From Bacteroidota bacterium (GTDB lineage Bacteria; Bacteroidota; Bacteroidia; Bacteroidales; FEN-979), in NCBI GenBank assembly GCA_026391355.1, contig JAPLDH010000055.1, forward strand, positions 1 through 50,729: a stretch of 50,729 bases of DNA, in the 5' to 3' direction. This document shows, in pieces, positions 36,277-44,900 of the stretch (position 1 is the first letter of the stretch; each line of letters opens with the position of its first letter). Under the pieces are notes generated by a model, which saw only the letters and a list, made by a program, of their open reading frames with translations, searched no databases and was not told the origin of the DNA. The translations under genes and the position numbers were made by a program.

Positions 36277-37641
36277 TTATTTATTTATTTCTCTTTCGTA
36301 AGTGGCCAGTGCTGCCAGCAACTGGTATTTGTCAATGACCAGTTGGAGTGAGGCCGCAGTCAGCTGATTTCTTGCATCAACAGTTTCGATGAATGCATTG
36401 ATCCCCTCCCTGTATCCTTTTTCTATGAGTTTGTCATAGGCCATGGCAGCATCTAATTGCTGGATGCTGGCTGCATAATTTTTGTAAGATGCCATCAGAC
36501 TATTCCTGGCCATACCGGCTGATAACCGGATCTGGTTATACGTATAGGTATTATTTATCAATTGATTTTTCAGGTCCAGTTCAGATTGTTTTATCCTGGT
36601 CCTGTTTTTTCCGGCAGAAAAGAGCGGGAAATCCAATTGAAATCCAAAGAAGTAATATTTTGATCTGTTGTTAAATTTCCAGTCACATGCCTGTGAGCCA
36701 AGATCCAGAAAACCATTAAGTTTAGGGACCCAGTATGCTTTGTTCATTTTTAAGATAGTTTGGCAGATAGATGCGGATTGATCCAACGCCTTTAATTCAG
36801 TTCTTTTAGTAATGGATGCCTCATTCAAAAGATATTGATCTACTTTTTTGTGATCAACGGACACTGCAAATACGGTGTCAATAGCTTCATCCGGGTTGGT
36901 ATTAAGTATAAAGTTGAAATACATCTGATCATTTTTCATCTGCTGCAGTGCCGATGTTCTTTTTGCTTCGAGGCTCTGTATCTCACTTTCCGATCTTAAC
37001 ACATATGCCTTGAGGGACTTCCCGTTATCAAGAAGACGTTGGTTCATTCTCCTGGCCTCCCGTGCGAGACTTAACGCACCATCATAAATTGCAATGGATT
37101 TTGCAGCACTTAAATAATTGTAATACGCTACCTGAATATTCCGGATTAACTCGCTTTTATAGATCTCCACATCGTACTCCTGCATGGTGACTTGCTGTTT
37201 CCTGATGGTATGGTTATAAATGAGATCACTATTAATTACAGGCAGAGACGTTCTGACTTTCAGGTCATAATAATTTTGTGGAAAGAAATTTGTTTCGACA
37301 TTAGGGATATCAGGAAATGCATTACCCGATGTCAGTTGATTCAAGGTTCTGTAGACCGGATTTAACATATCACCGACCGGAATTGAAATACTTCTTCCCC
37401 CGTCACCCGACTGGTAATCACCGTTAACATCCACTGACGGGAAAAACAGGCTGTTAGCTGTTTTAAGTGCATTCAAAGCACTTTCGAGGCCTATATTCTT
37501 CTCCTGCAGTACCAGATTGTTTTTCAGTCCGGTTTCAATGTATTTTTCAAGACTTCCCTGGGCATTGACGACGATGCTCATCCAGAAAAAACAGATGACC
37601 GGCAATAATCTTTTTTTGAATTTTGAAGTTGTAACCATCAT
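36277..37641 (-). CDS. TolC-family outer membrane efflux protein
   Basis: A 454-aa outer-membrane channel with signal peptide (about 1-27). It has the two-fold coiled repeat of TolC proteins: ALNALKTANSLFFPSVDVNGDY (about 51-72) in the first half and PKLNGFLDLGSQACDWKF (about 305-322) in the second, each followed by long helices with Y-N-Q-I-R/Y-N-Y-L-x-A-x-K patterns, and a C-terminal L-x-x-x-K-Y-Q-L-L-A-A-L-A-x-Y. First gene of the efflux operon; the promoter at 37732-37763 lies about 85 nt upstream. Confidence 0.93.
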   Translation of the reverse strand: MMVTTSKFKKRLLPVICFFWMSIVVNAQGSLEKYIETGLKNNLVLQEKNIGLESALNALKTANSLFFPSVDVNGDYQSGDGGRSISIPVGDMLNPVYRTLNQLTSGNAFPDIPNVETNFFPQNYYDLKVRTSLPVINSDLIYNHTIRKQQVTMQEYDVEIYKSELIRNIQVAYYNYLSAAKSIAIYDGALSLAREARRMNQRLLDNGKSLKAYVLRSESEIQSLEAKRTSALQQMKNDQMYFNFILNTNPDEAIDTVFAVSVDHKKVDQYLLNEASITKRTELKALDQSASICQTILKMNKAYWVPKLNGFLDLGSQACDWKFNNRSKYYFFGFQLDFPLFSAGKNRTRIKQSELDLKNQLINNTYTYNQIRLSAGMARNSLMASYKNYAASIQQLDAAMAYDKLIEKGYREGINAFIETVDARNQLTAASLQLVIDKYQLLAALATYEREINK

Positions 37642-37731
37642 TGTTATTTTTTAAAAGATTTTGTTTTTACTCTGTTATTGACTATTTTTACTGTGAATAA
37701 TAAGATCATAAAAAATTGAATCTTACACCGA

Positions 37732-37763
37732 CAAAGGTATAGGTGCATACAGGGCTGTTTCAA
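37732..37763 (-). promoter_or_regulatory. Bacteroidota-type promoter for the efflux operon
   Basis: Minus strand: TTG (37763-37761), 21-bp spacer, TACCTTTG (37739-37732). It matches the -33/-7 consensus and points at the TolC-like gene. It lies within the block duplicated with the LuxR gene; see 38634-38665. Confidence 0.55.
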
Positions 37764-37785
37764 TAGTGATAAATCATCAATTTTT

Positions 37786-38556
37786 ATGGAACCGGATTCT
37801 GCTTTTAACCCATTAGATCAAATTTTTTCATACCAAAAATTTGAGGTAGATAATGCTGATTACCTTGAATTTGAGAAAAAAGTTTACTTTTTAGAAAGAT
37901 TATCTGAGGTTGAGAACAGTTCGGTTTCAGTTGTGGATTTATACAAGAAGAAATACATATTTTTAGGTTCCAGGAATCTTGAGCCTTTTGAAAATCTTCT
38001 TGGAGAATACGAACCTCAGGATGCTTTATATTATATTCAGTGGATCCATCCTGATGACCTGCCAATAGTTATGGATTCCTATAAAAGATCCTTCAAATTC
38101 TTTTTAAATCTACCTGAAGAAGAAAGGAAGGACTATAAATTGATCCTGAATTACCGACAACGCGACAAATATGGTAAATACTTAAATATTATTGTGCAAT
38201 TGGTTGTCCTTGAACTTGATAAGAAGGGCAATATCTGGCTCGTATTAATACTTGATGATCTGTTGCCTGATAAAATATCATTTGAAGGAGTTAATCGAAG
38301 ACTAATCCACATAAAGACTGGCAAAATATGTTTGTTTAAGAATGAAATGGAACCTAATAAAAAGAATATTCTTACGACCAGGGAAATTGAGGTACTCGGA
38401 TTGGTTTCTAAAGGTTTCGCGAGTAAAGAAATTGCAGATAAACTTTTTCTCAGTATAAATACAGTTAATAATCACCGGCAAAATATTCTTGAAAAGGTCA
38501 AAGCTGTAAATACGACCGAAGCAATCACCTATGCAAGAAATCTGGGATTACTTTAA
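37786..38556 (+). CDS. PAS-like/LuxR-type transcriptional regulator, copy 1
   Basis: A 256-aa regulator. The N-terminal part (about 20-165) has a PAS-like layout with IHPDDLPIVMDSYKRSF (Asp-Asp-Leu-Pro after a conserved His-Pro) and a sheet ending LVVLELDKKGNIWLVLI. The C-terminal GerE/LuxR helix-turn-helix (about 193-256) reads TTREIEVLGLVSKGFASKEIA followed by LSINTVNNHRQNILEK. No receiver phosphorylation pocket is present, so it probably senses a small molecule through the PAS-like domain. Divergent from the efflux operon across a shared promoter region, it is a plausible regulator of it. A second copy follows with about 83 percent protein identity, estimated by eye. Confidence 0.88.
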   Translation: MEPDSAFNPLDQIFSYQKFEVDNADYLEFEKKVYFLERLSEVENSSVSVVDLYKKKYIFLGSRNLEPFENLLGEYEPQDALYYIQWIHPDDLPIVMDSYKRSFKFFLNLPEEERKDYKLILNYRQRDKYGKYLNIIVQLVVLELDKKGNIWLVLILDDLLPDKISFEGVNRRLIHIKTGKICLFKNEMEPNKKNILTTREIEVLGLVSKGFASKEIADKLFLSINTVNNHRQNILEKVKAVNTTEAITYARNLGLL

Positions 38557-38633
38557 GGATTAGGCTAAAAGATTGATTTTTTCCTGTATTTTACTGACTA
38601 TATGTGCGTTGAAAAATCCATCAATAATACATA

Positions 38634-38665
38634 CAAAGTTAGAGGTGCATACAGGGCTGTTTCAA
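38634..38665 (-). promoter_or_regulatory. Duplicated minus-strand promoter between the two LuxR genes
   Basis: Minus strand: TTG (38665-38663), 21-bp spacer, TAACTTTG (38641-38634). It is the copy of the efflux promoter; if active, it would transcribe antisense to the first LuxR gene. Confidence 0.45.
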
Positions 38666-38686
38666 GAGTGATAAATCATCAATTTT

Positions 38687-39457
38687 ATGGAACTGAATTC
38701 TCCTTTGAACACGTTGGATCAGATTTATTCGTACCAGAAATTTGAGGTAGATAATGCCGATTACCTTGAATTTGAGAAGAAAGTTTACTTTCTGGAAAGA
38801 TTGGCTGAGGTTGAGAACGGTTCGGTTATCGTTCTGGATCTGTACCAGAAGAAATACATCTTTTTACGATCCAGGTATCTTGATCCTTTTGATGATCCTC
38901 TTATAGACCACGATCCTCAGGATCCTTTTTATTATTCTCAGTTTATTCATCCCGATGACCTGCCAATCGTTATGGATTCCTATAAAAAAACCTTCAGTTT
39001 CTTTTTAAGCCGGCCGGAAGAAGAAAGGAAGGACTATAAACTGATCCTGAATTTCCGACAGCGCGATAAGTACGGTAAATACTTAAATCTTATTTTGCAA
39101 TTGGTCGTCCTTGAACTTGATAAAAAGGGTAATATCTGGCTCGCATTGATACTTGATGATCTGTTGCCTGATAAAATATCATTTGAAGGAGTTAATCGCA
39201 GGGTAATTAACATAAAGAGTGGTAAAATATGCTTGTTCAAAAATGAACTGGAACCTAATAAAAAGAATATTCTTACGACCAGGGAAATTGAGGTACTCGG
39301 ATTGGTTTCCAAAGGTTTTGCTAGTAAAGAAATTGCAGATAAACTTTTTCTCAGTATAAATACAGTCAATAATCACCGGCAGAATATTCTTGAAAAGGTC
39401 AAAGCTGTAAATACGACCGAAGCAATCACCTATGCAAGAAATCTGGGGTTACTTTAA
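38687..39457 (+). CDS. PAS-like/LuxR-type transcriptional regulator, copy 2
   Basis: Same length (256 aa) and domain order as the preceding gene: PAS-like sensor (about 20-165; IHPDDLPIVMDSYKKTF) and LuxR-type helix-turn-helix. The last about 90 residues, including the whole DNA-binding domain, are nearly identical to copy 1, while most differences lie in the sensor part (for example RSRYLDPFDDPLIDHDPQDP in place of GSRNLEPFENLLGEYEPQDA). The two therefore should recognise the same sites but may sense different signals. Promoter and flanks are duplicated too. Confidence 0.88.
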   Translation: MELNSPLNTLDQIYSYQKFEVDNADYLEFEKKVYFLERLAEVENGSVIVLDLYQKKYIFLRSRYLDPFDDPLIDHDPQDPFYYSQFIHPDDLPIVMDSYKKTFSFFLSRPEEERKDYKLILNFRQRDKYGKYLNLILQLVVLELDKKGNIWLALILDDLLPDKISFEGVNRRVINIKSGKICLFKNELEPNKKNILTTREIEVLGLVSKGFASKEIADKLFLSINTVNNHRQNILEKVKAVNTTEAITYARNLGLL

Positions 39458-39523
39458 GGATTAAGCTGAAAGATTGATTTTGGTGCTGTATTTTACTGAC
39501 TATAAGTGCGTTGAAAAATCCAA

Positions 39524-39705
39524 GCTCAGATCGCTTCAGTAGCTTCTGTCCTTAATCCAAAAACAGTAAATCACACGGCAATTATTCTTTCAGGTCCGCA
39601 GGGTATTGGAAAAACGACGCCCTCAGCAAGTTCGGTTTCGAAAAACGCAAATCCGACGGTCTCTACGTCTGGGCCATCCACGAACTTTCTCCCTCTACTC
39701 GTTAA
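39524..39705 (+). pseudogene. VapE-like primase/helicase remnant 1 (P-loop fused out of frame to the C-terminus)
   Basis: 39524-39619 reads SVLNPKTVNHTAIILSGPQG then IGKTT, the Walker A region of Bacteroidota VapE-like (virulence-associated E) proteins. At 39619 the frame shifts, and 39619-39705 reads ALSKFGFEKRKSDGLYVWAI then HELS and a stop, the C-terminal winged-helix end of the same family (x-x-G-K-A-L-R-x-x-G-F-x-x-x-x-x-x-G-x-x-V-Y/W). Everything between is deleted. The gene is dead. Confidence 0.65.
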
Positions 39706-39777
39706 CGTTTCTTCATTTCAAACGATGTTTGCCCATTGACTTCAACATTCGTTGTTCATTATTCATTATTCAATATT
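39627..39777. repeat. Direct repeat A, left copy (VapE 3' end and flank)
   Basis: Matches 41414-41557: CAAGTTCGGTTTCGAAAAAC, the following codons, the sequence around TTTCTTCATTTCAAACGAT, and CATTGACTTCAACATTCGTT. The copies differ by point changes and small indels. Confidence 0.85.
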
Positions 39778-40118
39778 CCCCTCCTCCCTGGTCTTTCCCT
39801 AACTTCTGTTTTTCATATTAAGACAGTATTCGGTTATCTCGCGAGGAACAGAGGATCAGTTTTTGCAAACCTGTTCCGATTCGTTATAATTGAATTTTCC
39901 GTATAAAAAGATGTGAGTGCAAAAATATGTAAGAGTTTGGAAAGTGACTTGGAATTCTAAATAATATTACCTTTGAAAAGGTTGAAAATGGTTATTTCAT
40001 TGCTATTGGGTTACAGGGTTGATGATGATATTAGCGTCGAAGGGACTCAGGGGAAAAATAAGGACTATTTTTTGAAAGTATGATAGGCGTGTATTAAACT
40101 AATGAATAATAAGTATTT

Positions 40119-41303
40119 ATGAATTTTGATCTGCTAATACAAAAACTTCAAATTACCCACAATACTTTATTTACCGCGGTTTCTAAAGCGGTCAATATCG
40201 CGATGACCGTACGAAATTGGCTTTACGGATATTATATTGTGGAATTTGAACAAAATGGTGAAGACAGAGCTAAATATGGCGAGAAACTCATCCGGTCAAT
40301 CGGTGAGAATTTGAAAGAGAAGGGTTTGAAAGGAATGTCTTTTACCAATCTTAATCTGTACAGACAGTTTTATCTTACCTATCCACAGATCGGAAAAGCA
40401 TTACCCTCTTATTTCAACAATATGCAAATTATTCAGACACCGTCTGAACAATTGTCTGTTTCGCGAACAAATCAAAAATATCAGACACTGTCTGAACAAT
40501 TAAAACTTACAGATATACAGCTACATAAATCTGAGATAAGTGAGGTGCAATTCGGAATAGACCCAGAAAAGATATTAAAAACCCTCTCATTTTCTCATTT
40601 CGTGGAATTGATAAAAATTGAGGATTCGCTTAAAAGGGCGTTTTATGAATTAGAGTGTACAAAAGGTACTTGGTCTGTAAGAGAACTGCAAAGACAAATT
40701 GAATCCCTTTATTTCGAACGTTCCGGCCTTTCAAAGGATAAGAAGAAACTCTCGGAGATGATTAACCGGAAAGCGGTTCAGCTAACTCCAAGGGATATTA
40801 TAAATGATCCGGTAACGGTCGAGTTTCTGGGATTGAGCGACCGGGCAATAATTACGGAATCTGATCTTGAACAGGCTCTGCTCGATCATTTACAGCAATT
40901 CTTATTGGAACTGGGCCATGGGTTTTGCTTTGAAGCCCGACAAAAAAGGATCCTGATTGATGATGAATATTATTTTGTTGACCTTGTATTTTATCATCGA
41001 ATACTGAAATGTCATATACTTGTTGAGTTAAAAACCGAGAAGTTCAAACATTACCATGCCAGCCAGATCAATACATATCTTGAATATTACCGGCATGAAA
41101 TAATGCATCAAAACGATAATCCCCCGGTAGGAATATTACTTTGTACTGATAAAGGCGAAGCCCTGGTTAAATACGCGACGGCAGGGATGGAAAAAAGCCT
41201 GTTCGTTCATAAATACCTTGTTGAATTACCGAAAAAAGAAGCATTGGAAAAATACCTTAAAACGGAAGTCGCGGGGTTAATAGATGAAAAGGAGTTCAAA
41301 TAA
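40119..41303 (+). CDS. PD-(D/E)XK nuclease-family protein (YhcG/DUF1016)
   Basis: A 394-aa protein. The N-terminal DUF1016_N domain (about 10-180) includes the landmark WLYGYYIVEFEQNGEDRAKYG, and the C-terminal nuclease domain (about 225-385) contains the PD-(D/E)XK core: Glu at the first helix, then Asp in YYFVDLVFYHR, and E-L-K in CHILVELKTEKFK. A short repeat, TPSEQLS/TLSEQLK, lies between the two at about 110-130. YhcG-like proteins are often found beside restriction systems and mobile genes; the precise role is not established. It sits alone between two VapE-derived direct repeats, so it was probably acquired as cargo. Confidence 0.9.
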   Translation: MNFDLLIQKLQITHNTLFTAVSKAVNIAMTVRNWLYGYYIVEFEQNGEDRAKYGEKLIRSIGENLKEKGLKGMSFTNLNLYRQFYLTYPQIGKALPSYFNNMQIIQTPSEQLSVSRTNQKYQTLSEQLKLTDIQLHKSEISEVQFGIDPEKILKTLSFSHFVELIKIEDSLKRAFYELECTKGTWSVRELQRQIESLYFERSGLSKDKKKLSEMINRKAVQLTPRDIINDPVTVEFLGLSDRAIITESDLEQALLDHLQQFLLELGHGFCFEARQKRILIDDEYYFVDLVFYHRILKCHILVELKTEKFKHYHASQINTYLEYYRHEIMHQNDNPPVGILLCTDKGEALVKYATAGMEKSLFVHKYLVELPKKEALEKYLKTEVAGLIDEKEFK

Positions 41304-41336
41304 AAGCAAAAAACCATAAATCCCTTACGGTCAAAT

Positions 41337-41471
41337 GAGGACAAAAGAGAACATTCCCGCATTTCCATCGCCACTAATCCCGGCGCCGTCATCCGCATCG
41401 GCAAAGCTTTCCGCAAGTTCGGTTTCGAAAAACCCAAAACCGACGGCCTCAACGTTTGGGCCATCCACTAA
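41337..41471 (+). pseudogene. VapE-like remnant 2 (C-terminal end only)
   Basis: The frame reads RISIATNPGAVIRIGKAFRK then FGFEKPKTDGLNVWAIH and a TAA stop, the last about 40 residues of a VapE-like protein, ending shorter than remnant 1. No start or catalytic part is present. Confidence 0.65.
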
Positions 41472-41557
41472 CTTTTTCCCTCTACCCGTTGACATTTCTT
41501 CATTTCAAACGATTTTTCCCATTGACTTCAACATTCGTTGTTCATATTCAATATTCG
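41414..41557. repeat. Direct repeat A, right copy
   Basis: Second copy of 39627-39777, bounding the DUF1016 gene on its right. Together the copies enclose about 1.6 kb. Confidence 0.85.
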
Positions 41558-41890
41558 AAATCCCTCTCCTTCCGTTCGCCATTCAACATTCACATTCAAT
41601 ATTCGTTATTCCTTTCCTCCCTACTTTCCCTATTTCTCCAAATACCTATATAAATCAGCCTTCTCCCCAGGGAGGTATATCCAGGGCAGGTTACTTTTCC
41701 TCATTTCAATCCTCCGTGGCCTTTTTCTTTAAACCAAGCTTGTTTCTTTCATAACCCTCCCTGTAAAATCCTCATTGGTCTTTTCCTCATTTTTGTTTCT
41801 CTTGTCAATAAAGGCTTTCCGGGGTTTAAGGAGGTTAGGTTGAGGAAATCAGCACATAATTATTGTTTTCTCCGTTTTCTTGTATTGTTA

Positions 41891-41922
41891 TTTGTAAATG
41901 CTAAAAAAAATATTCATCTTTG
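41891..41922 (+). promoter_or_regulatory. Probable Bacteroidota-type promoter for the 1250-aa T9SS protein
   Basis: TTTG (41891-41894), 20-bp spacer, CATCTTTG (41915-41922), one mismatch from TAnnTTTG. It lies about 50 nt upstream of the start codon. Confidence 0.4.
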
Positions 41923-41976
41923 AGTTGTAATTATAAATGGATATAGATAAAGTTATACTTCATTAATAATATGGCT

Positions 41977-44900
41977 ATGAAAAAGGTGATAATTATTTCT
42001 TTTTGCTTTATCCTTTCATTTTTCATCATAGGAAAGGCTCATTCTCAAAATGTTATCTGGAGCGAAGATTTTGAGGGAAATTGGAGTAATGACTGGTATG
42101 CCGATTTTGGAAACTGGCAAGTTGGAACTCCAACAATTGGACCAGGTAGTGCACATTCTGGCCTTAATTGTGCGACAGTTGGATTAAATGTGAATTGTCA
42201 GCCTAATTTTAACTCAAGATTAATAAATATTAATTCATTTGTTATTCCAGACTCAAATCAAAATCCTAGGTTGAGATTCTGGCATTGGTGGAGTATACCA
42301 GGGTGTCCTTATTATTTTAGTACGTCTTATGCTTATGTTCAAATTAAAGAAAACGGCAGTTCTGATTGGATAAATATATCTCCTGGGGGTAATATCTGGA
42401 ATTATGCTTTTATCGATTTAAAATCATACGCAGGAAAAACTGTTCAAATAGCTTTTTTCTATCATTCGGATTGTAATGGTGGGCCTGGTTGGTATATTGA
42501 TGATATTTCATTACAAACTGGGCAAATCAACTTTTCTTTTCCCGAGAATTTTGAGGCAGGAATGGGTTTTTGGTATTCCGATTTTGGTAGTTGGCAAGTC
42601 GGTAAACCAACAATTGGTCCCCAAGGGGGGCATAATAGTTTGAATTGTGCTACTATTGGTTTAGAGGGTAATTGTCAGCCTAATTTTAATTCAAGTTTTA
42701 ATTCAAGATTGATTAGTCCTGTTTTTATAATTCCAGACTCAAATCAAAATCCGAGGTTGAGATTTTGGCATTGGTGGAATATACCAGGCTGTTCTTATTA
42801 TTTTACCACATCTTATGCTTCTGTTCAAATTAAAGAAAATGATAGTTCGAATTGGATAACGATATCTCCTCAGTATATTGGTACAGGCGGTAATATCTGG
42901 AATTTTGCTTTAATTGATTTAGAATCTTACGCTGGGAAAACTGTTCAAATAGCTTTTTTTTATCATTCAGACTGTAATGGTGGGCCTGGCTGGTATATTG
43001 ATGATATTGATTTAGATTACACACGATATTATGACGTTGGAACCTATAAAATAATCGGTCCTCAAGGAATAATTAAAATTGATTCTGTTTTATTTCCAAA
43101 AGCTATTGTTAAAAATTATGGTCTTAACCCTGAAACATTTAACACGAAGTTTAGTATTGATCCTGTATACAGTAGTATCAAGCAGACAACACTACAGCCA
43201 GGCCAAACCGATACTTTATCCTTTGACAGTTGGATTGCAACGCCGGCTTATAGCTATAAGGCAAAATGCAAATCACTGCTAAGTAATGATGAGGATATAA
43301 GAAATGATTCACTGGAATCAACAGTTATTGTAAGCTCCGGCCATGGACCTGAAATCTACACTATAACTCCTGATCATGGAGGTAACTTCGGTAATGTGAC
43401 CGTTGAAATAACTGGAAATGGTTTTATGCCAGGTGCAAGGGTAAAATTAACTCGAAGTGGTCAACAAGATATTGTAGCTGATTCCTCTGTTACTCAGGTT
43501 CCGAATGCAAATAAAATTATCACAACTTTCGTAATGGATTCCGCTCAATTGGGTCAATGGAATCTGGCAATTACAAACCCGGATAGTCTATTTACGGTTT
43601 TCTATAATGGATTTACTATTGAAAATAATATTTCAGAATTGTGGGTAAATATTACTGGAAATCAGAAGTTGCTATCAGGCACTGAATCATTATATGTAAT
43701 TTCTTACGGAAATAATGGAAATACAGATGAAAACTCAGCAGAAATAATAATTTGGTTTAATAAACTATTTTCTTCAAAAATATATAAAGAATCCGTTGAT
43801 TCCTCATGTATAATTAATCCTTCACTTATAGCACCAGATTATTATGATAATAATGTTGGCTACATTGTAACATGTTCAAAAATATCACCATCTAAAACAA
43901 ATACACTTTTTCTTATGCTTTCCGGTGTGGCCCCTCCCCATACTCACTACCCTGTTTATCTAAGAATTTCTAATGCACTTCATTTTTTAACTGATTCTAC
44001 AAAAAGTATTAACATTAAAAACAACATCGTTGAATTTAAAAATAATAAAAAGCATGGGAGCGATAATAATATTTATTCTGTTTGTATGCAATTATGGGGT
44101 CGTGAATGGGGCGGTTTTTTCCCCAATAAAAATGCAATTCATCCTATGTTTATTTTTAGAAAAATGGATAATTCTGGGAATATTCTTTTTGAAACGTCAT
44201 TCTCACAATTTTCAGACCCTTCCGTATTTCTCAATTATGAAATATATAATGGATTACGTCGACAATGGCTTCAAGAATATAGTCTTTCAGAGATGAAACA
44301 TGTTATGACTGAAGACCTTAAGTATCAACCATTGACTGAGGATAATTACAATAATTGTATTCAAATCTCAAAAGAGGAAGAAGAGGCTTTCCTAAGTAGT
44401 TTCAGGTCATTCTGTGTTACCTGCCTTTTAAATACCACTTATCATCTTGACCAACCATTTAAGGATGACGCAAAGCAAGCATATAGTTGTTTTGGACTCC
44501 CTGAAAAAGCCGCAGAGTTATCTGGTTTCAACGATGGACAAGGCTTTTTAACCAAATGGGAGGAAACTCAGAATGTTCAGCCTTATATTTTATATCAAGA
44601 AGTTTTCGATTATCATTTCACAGATTACGGATTTATGGTTGTAAGTAAGGATGCATTTGCCACAATTGGGGAAAATATCTTAACATATAAAGATAAAGAA
44701 TATAATAAGAAAATGGATGTTGAATTAACTACTTCTCGGGATCCAAACAATAAATCAGGTCCAATTGGTTTTGGTAGTTTTCACCATATTCCAACAGATG
44801 AACCATTATATTATATCATCCATTTTGAAAATAAGGATTCTGCCACTGCTTCAGCCCAAAATATCTATATTACTGATACCTTAAGCTCAAACCTGGATTG

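Larger units (their letters stand above)
37731..38620. repeat. Tandem duplication, unit 1 (about 890 bp, offset 901 bp)
   Basis: The block from the promoter region through the LuxR gene and about 65 bp of 3' flank is repeated at 38633-39522. Matching non-coding segments (CATACAGGGCTGTTTCAA upstream; TTTTACTGACTATA and GCGTTGAAAAATCCA downstream) show that DNA and not only protein was duplicated. Confidence 0.9.
38633..39522. repeat. Tandem duplication, unit 2
   Basis: Second copy of the block at 37731-38620. The similarity ends at AAAAATCCA, exactly where the VapE-like remnant begins (39524). Confidence 0.9.
39458..40118. other. Gene-poor stretch with decayed coding remnants
   Basis: It holds the end of the duplicated block, a VapE-like remnant (39524-39705), irregular words around 39756-39777 (TTCATTA, TTCATTA, TTCAATA), and about 300 bp with no open frame of note. 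One short stretch near 39975-40020 reads FEKVENGYFIAIGLQG before a stop and may be another gene fragment. No complete gene is seen. Confidence 0.7.
41304..41970. other. Gene-free stretch with VapE remnant 2 and word-like sequence
   Basis: After remnant 2 (to 41471) there are irregular ATTC-rich words (41537-41610) and then about 350 bp with no recognisable gene. Open frames on the plus strand are low-complexity Pro/Phe/Ser strings without family motifs and were not taken as genes. Confidence 0.7.

Noticed and set aside
39606-39821. 71-codon plus-strand frame
   Set aside because: It overlaps the VapE remnant in another frame and has no recognisable motif.
39968-39975. TACCTTTG as promoter of the DUF1016 gene
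   Set aside because: The candidate -33 TTG sequences have spacers of 16 or 28 bp, outside the usual range, and the site is about 145 bp from the start codon.
41335-41754. 139-codon plus-strand frame after the DUF1016 gene
   Set aside because: It reads the VapE remnant in the wrong frame and then low-complexity Phe/Pro/Ser sequence; the correct frame ends at 41471.
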